A stretch of 64,000 bases of DNA from Oscillospiraceae bacterium. GTDB taxonomy: Bacteria; Bacillota; Clostridia; Oscillospirales; Oscillospiraceae. The translations under genes and the position numbers were made by a program. The stretch lies in assembly GCA_015068125.1 (NCBI GenBank), contig SVLD01000007.1, positions 1 through 64,000 on the forward strand, read 5' to 3'. Shown here one piece after another: positions 17,126-26,137 of the stretch. The notes under the pieces are model-generated. The model was not told where the DNA came from. It searched no databases and saw nothing but the letters and a program-made list of their open reading frames with translations. Numbering within the stretch: the stretch's first letter is position 1; every line of letters starts with the position of its first letter.

Positions 17126-18156
17126 AAACCATACAAATTCGGGCATCCCGGGAATACAGCGTTCTCATCGACTCCGGACTGCTTTCCCATTTGGGTGACG
17201 AAGCTGCCAAAATTCGCAACCCCGGCAAAGCCGCCATCATCAGCGACAGCAATGTATGGCCACTTTACGGCAGAATGGCGGCAGCCAGTCTGGAAAAGGC
17301 CGGCTTTGCCACGGAAAAATTTGTATTTCCCGCCGGTGAAAACAGCAAGAATGGAGCAACTTACCTCTCTCTTTTGAATTTTTTGGCAGAGAAACACATC
17401 ACTCGCTCTGATTTCATCATCGCCTTGGGCGGCGGTGTTGTGGGCGACCTGGCAGGCTTTGCCGCCGCCACCTATCTGCGGGGCATTGATTACATCCAGG
17501 TTCCCACCACCTTGCTGGCGGCAGTGGATTCCTCCGTGGGAGGCAAGACCGCCATTGATCTGCCTGCCGGAAAGAACCTGGCCGGCTGCTTCTATCAGCC
17601 CCGACTGGTGCTTTGCGACACCGACACCCTGACTACCCTCCCCGAGGAAATTTTCAGGGACGGCTGCGCTGAGGTTATCAAATACGGCATACTCTATGAC
17701 CCTCAGCTGTTTGCTCACTTGGAACAGACCGGGCTTTCCTTTGACCGGGAAGCTGTCATTGCCCGGTGTGTGGGGCTGAAGCGGGATGCGGTGGAGGCTG
17801 ATGAATTTGACTTAGGTCTGCGGATGAAGCTGAATCTGGGTCATACCTTGGGTCACAGCATCGAAAAAATCAGCAATTTCGCAATTTCCCACGGAAAAGC
17901 CGTAGCCATTGGCATGGCACTGGTAACGAAAGCCGCCAAATGTCCGGACACTGGGCGAATCGCAGATTGTATCACCGCCTTTGGCCTGCCCATAACTACG
18001 GATTTTTCCGCGGCAGATTTGCTCAGTGCCGCCCTTTCCGATAAAAAGCGCGCCGGGGACAGCGTGAATCTCATTATTCCCCAGGCTATTGGACAATGTG
18101 TGATCCAGTCCACCCCGGTAACAGAACTTTTATCCTTTATTGAAGCAGGACTTTGA
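17122..18156 (+). CDS. aroB: 3-dehydroquinate synthase (AroB)
   Basis: A 344-residue AroB that cyclises DAHP to 3-dehydroquinate with NAD and a metal. The NAD site GGGVVGDLAGFAAATYLRG, the conserved VPTTLLAAVDSSVGGKTAID and the metal ligands in NLGHTLGHSIEK are all present. Length is normal. Its ATG overlaps the tyrA stop (ATGA) and aroA starts one base after its TGA. Confidence 0.96.
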   Translation: MKTIQIRASREYSVLIDSGLLSHLGDEAAKIRNPGKAAIISDSNVWPLYGRMAAASLEKAGFATEKFVFPAGENSKNGATYLSLLNFLAEKHITRSDFIIALGGGVVGDLAGFAAATYLRGIDYIQVPTTLLAAVDSSVGGKTAIDLPAGKNLAGCFYQPRLVLCDTDTLTTLPEEIFRDGCAEVIKYGILYDPQLFAHLEQTGLSFDREAVIARCVGLKRDAVEADEFDLGLRMKLNLGHTLGHSIEKISNFAISHGKAVAIGMALVTKAAKCPDTGRIADCITAFGLPITTDFSAADLLSAALSDKKRAGDSVNLIIPQAIGQCVIQSTPVTELLSFIEAGL

Positions 18157-18157
18157 T

Positions 18158-19354
18158 ATGGACATTCTTATTTCCCCCGGAAAACTCAGCGGCCACATTG
18201 CCGCCATTCCCTCCAAATCCCAAGCCCACCGGCTTTTGATCTGCGCCGCCTTTGCCAATGGCGAAACCGAGCTTCTCTGCCCGGACACCAACCGGGATAT
18301 TGAAGCTACAGCAGCTTGCCTTCGAGCTTTGGGTGCGGATATTCTACGAACCGACACAGGCTATCGGGTTCTGCCTATCCGTAATACCCCTCAGTCTGCT
18401 GACCTGCCCTGCGGTGAAAGCGGATCGACCCTGCGCTTTTTTCTGCCGATTGCGGCGGCGTTGGGCGTTCGAGCGAGGTTCCACATGGAGGGTCGGCTGG
18501 CGCAGCGCCCCTTGTCCCCCCTTTGGGAGGAAATGGAAGCCCACGGCTGCACCCTGCACTTCATTGACAACAATACGCTACTATGCGAAGGACAGCTGAC
18601 CCCCGGCGTTTTTACCATCGACGGCGGCGTGTCCAGCCAGTTTATTACGGGCCTGCTGTTTGCCGTTTCCCTGCTGGAGAGGAGCAGCCAAATTGTCGTT
18701 ACCGGTCATTTGGAATCCCAGCCATATGTGGCCATGACGCAGGAGGCTATGGCGCTTTTCGGCGTAAAAACGGAGAATTTTTCTATAAAGAGCGGACAAA
18801 AATACCATTCTCCCGAAAAAATTGCCATAGAGGGCGACTGGAGCAACAGCACATTTTGGCTGGCGGCCAACGCACTGGGCAGTGCCGTTTCCGTCAGCGG
18901 TTTGGACAGCAATTCCCCCCAGGGTGATCGGGCGGCCGCCCACTGGCTGCCCAGGCTAACTGAACACTGCCAAATTTCCGCCGGGGATATTCCGGACCTG
19001 GTTCCCATTTTGTCCGTGGTGGCCGCCTGCCATCAGGGTGCGGAATTTACGGACATTCGCCGGCTGCGGCTGAAAGAATCCGACCGGGTGGCCGCCGTGA
19101 TCGCCATGATCGAAGCTCTGGGCGGAAAAGCCCAGGCAACGGAAAATACCCTGACCATCTTCAGCACCGGTCTCGTCGGCGGAGTAGTGGATGCCATGAA
19201 CGATCACCGCATCGCCATGGCATCAGCCATCGCCGCCACCGCATGCAGCCAGCCGGTTACGATCCGTGGGGCGGAATGCGTCGCAAAATCCTACCCCAAA
19301 TTCTGGGAAGATTACAAACTTTTAGGAGGGCAATATGAGCAGCATCTACGGTGA
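18158..19354 (+). CDS. aroA: 3-phosphoshikimate 1-carboxyvinyltransferase (EPSP synthase, AroA)
   Basis: A 398-residue EPSP synthase that transfers enolpyruvate from PEP to shikimate 3-phosphate. Conserved parts are IPSKSQAHRLLICAA, CGESGSTLRFFLPIAAALG and RLRLKESDRVAA. It is somewhat shorter than the usual 425-435. I start it at ATG 18158, directly after the aroB stop; an in-frame TTG at 18140 would overlap aroB and is less likely. The end overlaps aroC by 20 bases. Confidence 0.95.
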   Translation: MDILISPGKLSGHIAAIPSKSQAHRLLICAAFANGETELLCPDTNRDIEATAACLRALGADILRTDTGYRVLPIRNTPQSADLPCGESGSTLRFFLPIAAALGVRARFHMEGRLAQRPLSPLWEEMEAHGCTLHFIDNNTLLCEGQLTPGVFTIDGGVSSQFITGLLFAVSLLERSSQIVVTGHLESQPYVAMTQEAMALFGVKTENFSIKSGQKYHSPEKIAIEGDWSNSTFWLAANALGSAVSVSGLDSNSPQGDRAAAHWLPRLTEHCQISAGDIPDLVPILSVVAACHQGAEFTDIRRLRLKESDRVAAVIAMIEALGGKAQATENTLTIFSTGLVGGVVDAMNDHRIAMASAIAATACSQPVTIRGAECVAKSYPKFWEDYKLLGGQYEQHLR

Positions 19355-20408
19355 AAACTTAAAACTCTCCATTTTTGGCCAATCTCATGCCCCAGCCGTG
19401 GGCATGATCCTGGACGGTATCCCCGCCGGACTGCCGGTGGATATGGAGGCGCTGCAGGAATTTATGAACCGCAGAGCCCCCGGGCAAAACAACTGGTCCA
19501 CTCCCCGCAAGGAAGCCGATAAGCCGGAGTTCCTCGCCGGCGTCCTGGACGGCTTTACCTGCGGCGCTCCGATTGCCGCCATGATCCTCAACACCAACAC
19601 CCGCCCCGGGGATTACGATAATCTGAAAGATTGCCCCAGACCCGGTCATGCCGACTACACCGCCCAAATGAAGTACGGCGGTTTTCACGACGCCGCTGGC
19701 GGCGGACATTTCTCCGGGCGGCTGACTGCGCCTTTGTGCATCGCCGGTGGGCTGTGTAAGCAGTGGTTGGAGGAAATGGGCATCCGCATAGGCGCACACA
19801 TCCGTCAAATCGGAGATGTGCAGGATGCCGGCTTTGACGCCATTGACCCCGAACTGGATCAGGTTGGACAGATTTTTCCCACCCTGACCACCCAAGCCGG
19901 TGAGGAAATGCGCGCCGCTATCTATCATGCAAAGCAAGACGGCGACAGCGTCGGCGGTAAAATCGAGTGCGCTATCACCGGCCTGCCGGTGGGTATCGGC
20001 GAGCCCATGTTCGGCGGCCTAGAAAATCGACTGGCGCAGATCCTTTTTGGCATTCCGGCGGTAAAGGGGCTTACTTTTGGTGATGTCCAACCTACCGGAA
20101 GTCAAAATAACGATGCCTTTACCATGGAAAATGGGCAAGTTAAAACCGTCACCAATCACTGTGGCGGCATTCTCGGCGGCATTGCCAACGGCATGCCGGT
20201 GCTGTTCACTGTCACTGTCAAACCCACCCCCTCCATTCACAAACCCCAGCAGACGGTAAACTTAAAAACCGGCGAGATCACTACACTGACGGTGGAAGGT
20301 CGGCATGATCCCTGCATTGTCCCCCGGGCTGTACCGGTGGTAGAAGCTGCGGCGGCAATCGCAATTTATGATCTGATTTTGGGCAGCGCCCACACAGGCA
20401 GGAGATAA
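19335..20408 (+). CDS. aroC: Chorismate synthase (AroC)
   Basis: A 357-residue FMN-dependent chorismate synthase, the last shared step of the pathway. Signatures are FGQSHAPAVGMILDGIPAG, RPGHADYTAQMKYGG and DAAGGGHFSGRLTAP. Length is typical. The start ATG 19335 follows AGGAGGGC within the end of aroA, so the genes are coupled; pheA starts 6 bases downstream. Confidence 0.97.
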   Translation: MSSIYGENLKLSIFGQSHAPAVGMILDGIPAGLPVDMEALQEFMNRRAPGQNNWSTPRKEADKPEFLAGVLDGFTCGAPIAAMILNTNTRPGDYDNLKDCPRPGHADYTAQMKYGGFHDAAGGGHFSGRLTAPLCIAGGLCKQWLEEMGIRIGAHIRQIGDVQDAGFDAIDPELDQVGQIFPTLTTQAGEEMRAAIYHAKQDGDSVGGKIECAITGLPVGIGEPMFGGLENRLAQILFGIPAVKGLTFGDVQPTGSQNNDAFTMENGQVKTVTNHCGGILGGIANGMPVLFTVTVKPTPSIHKPQQTVNLKTGEITTLTVEGRHDPCIVPRAVPVVEAAAAIAIYDLILGSAHTGRR

Positions 20409-20414
20409 ACTATT

Positions 20415-21557
20415 ATGGATATTCAGGATTTGCGCAAGGAAATTGACAGCATCGACGATCAGCTGGTAGCCCTTTTCGGTCAACGGATGGACATCGCCGC
20501 ACAGATCGCCGCCTATAAAAGGGAACACAATCTTCCTGTGTTCGCCCCTGCCCGGGAGCGGGAAAAGCTGCAGGATGTAGCACAAAAAGCCGGCCCGGAT
20601 ATGGCAAATTATACCCGGGTGCTGTATTCCATGCTTTTTGAACTGAGCCGCAGTTATCAGAGCAAATTGAATAACAGCCTTTCTCCGCTGTTTGACAGCA
20701 TCACCCAGGCCATTGAAAACACCCCTAAGCTGTTCCCTCAGCAGGCTATGGTGGCCTGTCAGGGTGTGGAAGGAGCTTACTCCCAGATTGCCTGTGAAAA
20801 GATTTTTAAAAGCCCCTGCATCATGTATTTCAAGAACTTTGAGGGTGTTTTTGCTGCCATTGGGCAAGGACTGTGCCAGTACGGCATTTTACCCATCGAA
20901 AATTCCACCGCAGGCTCTGTGAAGAAGGTTTACGATTTGATGATTAAGCACGACTTTTCCATCGTTCGTTCCTTCCGGCTGAAAGTCGATCACAATCTCC
21001 TGGCCAATCCCGGCGCCACCCTTGCATCCATCAAGGAGATCTATTCCCACGAGCAGGCCATCAGCCAATGCAGCGAATTTTTGGCAGGTTTGCCCGGTGT
21101 AAAGATCATTCCTGTGGAAAATACTGCCGTGGCAGCTCAGATCGTCAGCCAATCCGGCCGTACCGATGTGGCCGCCCTGTCCAGTCGCAGCTGCGCTGAG
21201 CTCTACGGTCTGCAATTTCTTGCCGGCTCCGTTCAGGACAAGGGCAACAACCACACCCGGTTCATTTGCATCAGCAAGCAGTTGGAAATCTACCCCGGCT
21301 CCGACAAGACCAGCATTATGATGATTCTGCATCACCGCCCCGGCGCACTTTACAAGGTTCTGGCCCGGATGTACACCCTGGGTATCAATGTGATCAAGCT
21401 GGAATCCCGCCCCCTGCCAGACAGAGATTTTGAGTTCATGTTCTACTTCGATCTGGAAACCTCCATTTATTCCGAGGAATTTGTACAGCTCATGTGTGAA
21501 TTGGATGATCTGTGTGAAGAGTTCAAATATTTGGGAAGTTACAGTGAGGTCGTATGA
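20415..21557 (+). CDS. pheA: Bifunctional chorismate mutase/prephenate dehydratase (PheA)
   Basis: A 380-residue protein with three parts: an AroQ-type chorismate mutase (residues 1-90, DLRKEIDSIDDQLVALFGQR), a prephenate dehydratase (about 105-285, with GVEGAYSQIA and IENSTAGSV) and a C-terminal ACT domain (about 295-375) with LESRP. The ACT domain is the known phenylalanine-binding feedback site, so this gene is likely controlled both by its product and by the leader attenuator. The same fusion order is found in enterobacterial PheA. ATGA overlap with the following aroE-aroK. Confidence 0.96.
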   Translation: MDIQDLRKEIDSIDDQLVALFGQRMDIAAQIAAYKREHNLPVFAPAREREKLQDVAQKAGPDMANYTRVLYSMLFELSRSYQSKLNNSLSPLFDSITQAIENTPKLFPQQAMVACQGVEGAYSQIACEKIFKSPCIMYFKNFEGVFAAIGQGLCQYGILPIENSTAGSVKKVYDLMIKHDFSIVRSFRLKVDHNLLANPGATLASIKEIYSHEQAISQCSEFLAGLPGVKIIPVENTAVAAQIVSQSGRTDVAALSSRSCAELYGLQFLAGSVQDKGNNHTRFICISKQLEIYPGSDKTSIMMILHHRPGALYKVLARMYTLGINVIKLESRPLPDRDFEFMFYFDLETSIYSEEFVQLMCELDDLCEEFKYLGSYSEVV

Positions 21558-22783
21558 TGCAATGCGGTTTATTGGGAGCCAAGCTGGGGCACAGCTACTC
21601 CCCTTTTATTCACAGCCAGCTGGGGGATTATGCCTACGGTCTGTTTGAAAAAGCACCGGAGGAGCTGGCAGATTTCTTGAAAAACGGCGATTTTTCCGGC
21701 TTGAATGTGACCATTCCCTATAAAAAAGCGGTCATTCCCTTCTGCGCCGCCCTTTCCCCGGAGGCAAAAGCTCTGGGGGCAGTGAACACCATTGTCCGCA
21801 AAGAAGACGACACGCTTATGGGACACAACACGGATTATTTTGGCTTTGAAACCATGCTCAAGCATTCCGGGTTGTCCATAGCCGGAAAAAAGGCTCTGGT
21901 GCTGGGCAGCGGCGGCGCGTCCAACACAGCGGTAGCTGTCTTGCAGGCTTGTGGAGCGCAAGTGGTAGTAATTTCCCGCAGCGGCGAGGACAACTACGGC
22001 AATCTCCATCGCCACTACGATGCTGACCTCATCGTCAACGCCACCCCGGTGGGGATGTACCCCAACAACGAGGACGCACCCCTTTCTTTGGAATGTTTTC
22101 GCCACTTGGAGAGTGTTTTGGATCTGATCTACAATCCCGCCAGGACAAAACTTCTCATGGATGCGGAAAAGCGGGGCATCGTTACGGAAAACGGACTTTT
22201 GATGTTGGTTGCCCAGGCAAAGGAAAGCGCCCAGTGGTTCACCGGGCGAAAAATCGATGATTCGGTTATCCCTGCCATACACAAGGCTCTGCGAAAACAG
22301 ATGGAGAACATCATTCTCATCGGCATGCCCGGCAGCGGAAAATCCACCGTGGGCGCCATTCTGGCGGAGAAAACCGGCAAAGCGCTCATCGACGCCGATG
22401 CCTATCTGGAGCAAAAAGCCGGGTGCAGCATTCCGCAGATCTTTGACGAGGTGGGCGAATTGGGGTTCCGGCACCTGGAAACCCAGGTTCTCCGGGAATT
22501 AGGCAAGCAATCCGGGACGATCATCGCCACCGGCGGTGGCTGCGTAACGAAGGCCGAAAACTATCCCCTGCTGCACCAGAACGGCCGAATTTTCTGCCTG
22601 CACCGGAAAATTACCAATCTGCCCACCCTGGGGCGGCCGCTGTCTCAGGCAACGGATTTGGAGGAAATGTACCGCATCCGCCTGCCCCTGTATCAGCGGT
22701 TTGCCGACCATTTCATCGACAACAACGGCAGTGCGGAAGCCACAGCGGCGGAAATTTTGAAAATTTGGGAGGAAACGCCATGA
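21554..22783 (+). CDS. aroE-aroK: Shikimate dehydrogenase-shikimate kinase fusion (AroE-AroK)
   Basis: A 409-residue fusion. Residues 1-250 are shikimate dehydrogenase: HSYSPFIHSQ binds shikimate, NVTIPYK carries the catalytic lysine, and LGSGGASNTAVAVL is the NADP loop. Residues 252-409 are shikimate kinase: IGMPGSGKSTVG is Walker A, then DADAYLEQ, TGGGCV and GRPLS. The frame is continuous across the join with no internal stop. The two activities are not consecutive by chance: the dehydrogenase makes shikimate and the kinase uses it. The start ATG overlaps the pheA stop and the stop overlaps aroQ (ATGA). Confidence 0.95.
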   Translation: MMQCGLLGAKLGHSYSPFIHSQLGDYAYGLFEKAPEELADFLKNGDFSGLNVTIPYKKAVIPFCAALSPEAKALGAVNTIVRKEDDTLMGHNTDYFGFETMLKHSGLSIAGKKALVLGSGGASNTAVAVLQACGAQVVVISRSGEDNYGNLHRHYDADLIVNATPVGMYPNNEDAPLSLECFRHLESVLDLIYNPARTKLLMDAEKRGIVTENGLLMLVAQAKESAQWFTGRKIDDSVIPAIHKALRKQMENIILIGMPGSGKSTVGAILAEKTGKALIDADAYLEQKAGCSIPQIFDEVGELGFRHLETQVLRELGKQSGTIIATGGGCVTKAENYPLLHQNGRIFCLHRKITNLPTLGRPLSQATDLEEMYRIRLPLYQRFADHFIDNNGSAEATAAEILKIWEETP

Positions 22784-23214
22784 AGATTTTGGTAATCAAC
22801 GGCCCTAATATCAATATGCTGGGCATCCGGGAGCCGGAAATTTACGGCAAAAACACTTTTGCCGATCTGCTGGCGTTGATCGATGCCACCGCCAAAGCTG
22901 AGGGAATGGAAATCGAACAGTTTCAGTCCAATCATGAGGGCGCTATCGTGGACAAGATTCAGGAATGTTACGGCACAGTCGATGGCATCGTCATCAACCC
23001 CGCCGCCTACACCCACACCTCCGTAGCCATTTTGGACGCCCTAAAGGCTGTGGGAATCCCGGCGGTGGAAGTACATATCTCCAAGGTCAGCGACCGGGAG
23101 GCTTTCCGGCAGATTTCTTACCCGGGCATGTACTGCGAAAAAACCATCCAGGGCAAAGGCCTGGATGGCTACAAGGAAGCGATTCTGTATTTGAAAGAGA
23201 AATACGCGAAATAA
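22780..23214 (+). CDS. aroQ: 3-dehydroquinate dehydratase, type II (AroQ)
   Basis: A 144-residue type II dehydroquinase, which dehydrates 3-dehydroquinate to 3-dehydroshikimate. INGPNINMLGIREPEIYG carries the catalytic Arg and Tyr; NPAAYTHTSVAILDAL and VEVHISKVSDREAFR follow as expected. The start is ATG 22780 inside the aroE-aroK stop. It is the last gene of the operon, followed directly by a strong terminator. Confidence 0.97.
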   Translation: MKILVINGPNINMLGIREPEIYGKNTFADLLALIDATAKAEGMEIEQFQSNHEGAIVDKIQECYGTVDGIVINPAAYTHTSVAILDALKAVGIPAVEVHISKVSDREAFRQISYPGMYCEKTIQGKGLDGYKEAILYLKEKYAK

Positions 23215-23246
23215 AAACCAGGGTGCTTTCGCACCCTGGTTTTTTG
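23215..23246 (+). terminator. Terminator of the aromatic operon
   Basis: Arms CCAGGGTGC and GCACCCTGG with a TTTC loop, preceded by A's and followed by TTTTTTG. It overlaps the last codons of the convergent M42 peptidase region and may serve both directions. Confidence 0.92.
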
Positions 23247-23247
23247 T

Positions 23248-24288
23248 TTATACATCCAGATAGCCGCAAAGGACTTTCAGGGTATTATACACGCCATCGA
23301 TATGGCTGCGCTCGTAGCCGTGGCTGGCGTAGACGCCGGCGCCAATGAGGCCGTGACGGATATCCACGCCGCTGCGGAGCGTGGCCTCCACATCGGAGCC
23401 GTAGTAGGGATAAACATCCACCGCGTAGTCCGCTTCGGTTTTCTTGGCAGCTTCGATGAGCTTGCCCACCACTTCATAGCTGTAAGGGCCGCCGGAATCC
23501 TTGGCGCAGATGGAAACTTGCTTTTCCGTACACTGCAGGCCTGCACCTACGCAGCCCATGTCCACGGAAATGGCCTCGGTGATGCCAGCGGGCACAGAAG
23601 CGCTGCCGCCGTGCCCCACTTCTTCATAGACAGTCACATGAACCCAGGTGCGGCGCTTTGGGGTAATGGCATTGTCCGCCAGGTGCTTGGCAAAGCCCAG
23701 CAGGATACCAACGGACAGCTTATCGTCCAGGAAGCGGCTTTTCAGGTAGCCGGAGGCGGTACGGCGGGTTCGGGGCTCAAAGCACACGATATCCCCCACC
23801 TCGATGCCCAGCGCCCGGGTATCCGCGGCGCTGTTTACATCCTCATCCAGCACCACTTCCATGGAATCAAAGCTGCGCTTGGCAGAGCTGTAATCGCCGT
23901 TGACATGGACAGAGGCGTTACACAGCTGGAAGGTGCCGTCCAGCACCTTGCCGCCCCGGGTGTACACCCAGACATTTTCCGCTTCGCCGTTGTTGGCATT
24001 CATGCCGCCTAACGGAGTCAGCCGCAGGCGGCCATTACCCTTGACCTCGGCCACCATGCCGCCCAGGGTATCGGCGTGGGCTTCCAGCAAAAGACCGTCA
24101 TTCTCGTCCTCTCCGCCCAAATCCACCAGTACGCCGCCCTTGGCAGTGATATTGGCCGCAAAGCCCAGCTTTTCGAAGTTTTCCTTGACCCAGGCAGATG
24201 CCCGGGTGGTATAGCCGGAGGGAGAATCGATGCTCAGCAAGGTCTCAGTCTTCTCCCAGGCAAATTCCGCGTATCTTCTTTCAATCAT
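23248..24288 (-). CDS. M42-family metallo-aminopeptidase
   Basis: A 346-residue protein of the M42 family (glutamyl aminopeptidase / so-called endoglucanase M). These are dinuclear zinc or cobalt enzymes that trim peptides in the cytoplasm. The metal-site motifs are LLEAHADTLGGMV, FLDDKLSVGILLGFAKHL, EEVGHGGSASVP and a late RHGLIGAGVYASHGYERSH. The start is ATG 24288, with AGGAGG upstream inside the end of the DUF218 gene, which it overlaps by 8 bases. The true peptide substrate cannot be told. Confidence 0.9.
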   Translation of the reverse strand: MIERRYAEFAWEKTETLLSIDSPSGYTTRASAWVKENFEKLGFAANITAKGGVLVDLGGEDENDGLLLEAHADTLGGMVAEVKGNGRLRLTPLGGMNANNGEAENVWVYTRGGKVLDGTFQLCNASVHVNGDYSSAKRSFDSMEVVLDEDVNSAADTRALGIEVGDIVCFEPRTRRTASGYLKSRFLDDKLSVGILLGFAKHLADNAITPKRRTWVHVTVYEEVGHGGSASVPAGITEAISVDMGCVGAGLQCTEKQVSICAKDSGGPYSYEVVGKLIEAAKKTEADYAVDVYPYYGSDVEATLRSGVDIRHGLIGAGVYASHGYERSHIDGVYNTLKVLCGYLDV

Positions 24289-25048
24289 GATATTGTCCTC
24301 CTAAAATCAAATAATGCCACACACCTGCCACTTCCCGCAGATAGTAATTGACTCGCAGGAGAAGCTGACTGGTGGGTGCAGAGATTCCAATGGGGGTGAT
24401 TCCACATTCTTCGGCAAACATACCCGCACGGAAAAGGTGAAAATCATTAGAAAGCACACCCAGCTTTTCCGGGCGGCCTCCTGTCTTTTCCTCTATCAAC
24501 GCCAATGTAAACTTGAAGTTTTCCCATGTAGAGGTTGACTTATCCTCCAGCCAGATGCGCTCCTCCGAAATACCCATTTCGGTTAGGTGTTCAAAGATAC
24601 ATTGGGCTTCTGAGATATCCTCGTTTTCTCCCTGGCCGCCGGATGCAATACAGATCACCTCAGGATGTTCGGTTAAATAGGCGTAGGCCGTATGGATCCG
24701 ATCGCTTAAAATGGGCGACGGATCGGACCCCCGCAGTCCTGCGCCAAGCACCACAATGTACTCCGGCACTTCACTGAGCTCTCTGTGGGCAGCATCCAAG
24801 ATAAACGCCCCTGTAACAAGATATACAAGAAGTCCTATAGACAGTGCGCCGATCAATACAGTATTCAAAATTTTGGCAGCTTTTGCGTGCTTCGTTTTCA
24901 TCATACCAATTAGATAAAAACACACGATGATTGCCGCAATACAGAAGAATACCAGGGATAAAAAGCTGTATCCCTGCACAGCAGTATGCAAAAACAGGCT
25001 CAAGAGCAGGCAGGCCGCCGGTGCGGACCATTTCAGTATTTGTTTCAT
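24281..25048 (-). CDS. DUF218 (YdcF/ElyC-like) membrane protein
   Basis: A 255-residue protein with about three N-terminal membrane helices followed by a DUF218 domain (residues 95-255). The domain shows IVVLGAGLRGSDPSPILSDR, ASGGQGENEDISEA and LSNDFHLFRAGMFAEE. Members such as SanA and ElyC act in envelope maintenance in enterobacteria; a role here is not established. It is the first gene of a two-gene unit with the M42 peptidase. GGGAGG precedes the ATG. Confidence 0.85.
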   Translation of the reverse strand: MKQILKWSAPAACLLLSLFLHTAVQGYSFLSLVFFCIAAIIVCFYLIGMMKTKHAKAAKILNTVLIGALSIGLLVYLVTGAFILDAAHRELSEVPEYIVVLGAGLRGSDPSPILSDRIHTAYAYLTEHPEVICIASGGQGENEDISEAQCIFEHLTEMGISEERIWLEDKSTSTWENFKFTLALIEEKTGGRPEKLGVLSNDFHLFRAGMFAEECGITPIGISAPTSQLLLRVNYYLREVAGVWHYLILGGQYHD

Positions 25049-25103
25049 AGAACCCTCCCGGTGGATCAGCTGCTATTATAGTATCACAGATCCCCAAAGA
25101 AAA

Positions 25104-25177
25104 CAAGCCGCCCGGTTGGGCGGCTCCGAATAAGGATGTTAATACCCGACAGGTTTTTGTGCCTGTCGGGTATTATC
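25104..25177. repeat. Left outer inverted repeat and hairpin of the RAYT cassette
   Basis: 25104-25141 is closely matched in inverted orientation by 26745-26780, and both contain the hairpin GCCGCCC...GGGCGGC, next to T-rich sequence pointing out of the cassette. The left side also has an extra hairpin at 25141-25174 (AATACCCGACAGG / CCTGTCGGGTATT). On the minus strand the left copy can terminate the 282-residue gene's transcript. Confidence 0.7.
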
Positions 25178-25204
25178 GTAGGGCGGGGGCTTGCTCCCGC
25201 CGCC
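25178..25204 (+). repeat. REP-like element, left copy
   Basis: A 27-base GC-rich palindromic unit (GTAGGGCGGGGGC / TTGCTCCCGCCGCC). The same unit occurs inverted at 26716-26741 and, diverged, twice within the RAYT gene. Confidence 0.8.
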
Positions 25205-25222
25205 ATTTTCTGCATTCTGAAA

Positions 25223-26071
25223 TTATGTCTGCCCGAATAATTGGTACAGCAGTTTTGTTTCCTCTTCCGTCAAATTCTTATCCGTAACAACAAAACTCAA
25301 ATCTTCAACACCTTCATAGTGAATAATGCTTGGATTGTAGCGTTTTTTGATATTTGTCATTGCCACAAGCCAGTACAGCATTTCGCTTTGTGTATCATCA
25401 CGAAATTCTTTATGGTCAAAAGTGTATTTATTGCCACTTGCCGTGATAAATACCATCCGAACGCCCCAATGTCTTGTTTTATGATATTTACCTGTGCTGT
25501 AACGATATGTTTCAATCTCGATCTTCTCGAACTCACCGGATGAAAAATCATGTATTTGCTTGTTAAACATATTATACTGAGCAACACTTCCGTTGCTTTT
25601 CAAACAGTCACGCCCATACAAAGACCAAGGTAACGGAATAAAACTAATCAGTAGTACTACCAGTAGAATGATAGCGATCTGCTTTCGTTCTTTTCGTTTG
25701 CGCTCACTGACAAACACATAAGGCTTGTTCTTCATGAACAAAGGATATACCTTAGGCCAAGCAGGTGGCCCGTATTTGAAATTCCATCTTCCAAATATTG
25801 GTTTGCGGTCTTGATAAGGTTGAACCCAAAGGATGAATGTCATTAAGAAAAAGCTCATCCACGGCACCCCAAGCCACCATGTACTGATATTGTCCTCTAC
25901 AGCCATGACGGATTCATCTGAAAATGCAATGATATGTCGCAAATGAAGTGGTCCAAACAGCAATACGAAATATGCTACACACAGCAATAGCAAAAGGAGC
26001 CAATAGATTGTTTTGTCTACAAAGGACAGTGGAGGCATTTTGTGTATTCGTTTCTTTGCTTTTCTGGCCAT
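25223..26071 (-). CDS. Unrecognised three-helix membrane protein
   Basis: A 282-residue protein I do not recognise. It has a basic N-terminus, a strong helix pair (residues about 22-42 and 70-85), a basic loop with RKRKERKQ and a third helix (IAIILLVVLLISFIPLPW) followed by a soluble, beta-rich C-terminal half of about 120 residues. Base composition is clearly more AT-rich than the neighbouring host genes. The start ATG 26071 has GGAGGAACC just upstream. It lies within a cassette bounded by inverted repeats together with a transposase, so it may be acquired cargo. Confidence 0.6.
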   Translation of the reverse strand: MARKAKKRIHKMPPLSFVDKTIYWLLLLLLCVAYFVLLFGPLHLRHIIAFSDESVMAVEDNISTWWLGVPWMSFFLMTFILWVQPYQDRKPIFGRWNFKYGPPAWPKVYPLFMKNKPYVFVSERKRKERKQIAIILLVVLLISFIPLPWSLYGRDCLKSNGSVAQYNMFNKQIHDFSSGEFEKIEIETYRYSTGKYHKTRHWGVRMVFITASGNKYTFDHKEFRDDTQSEMLYWLVAMTNIKKRYNPSIIHYEGVEDLSFVVTDKNLTEEETKLLYQLFGQT

Positions 26072-26137
26072 ACGGTTCCTCCTTTATCGCAAGTTTCGCA
26101 TTTGTGCCACAAACGCACCGGGTAAGACCCGGATCCC

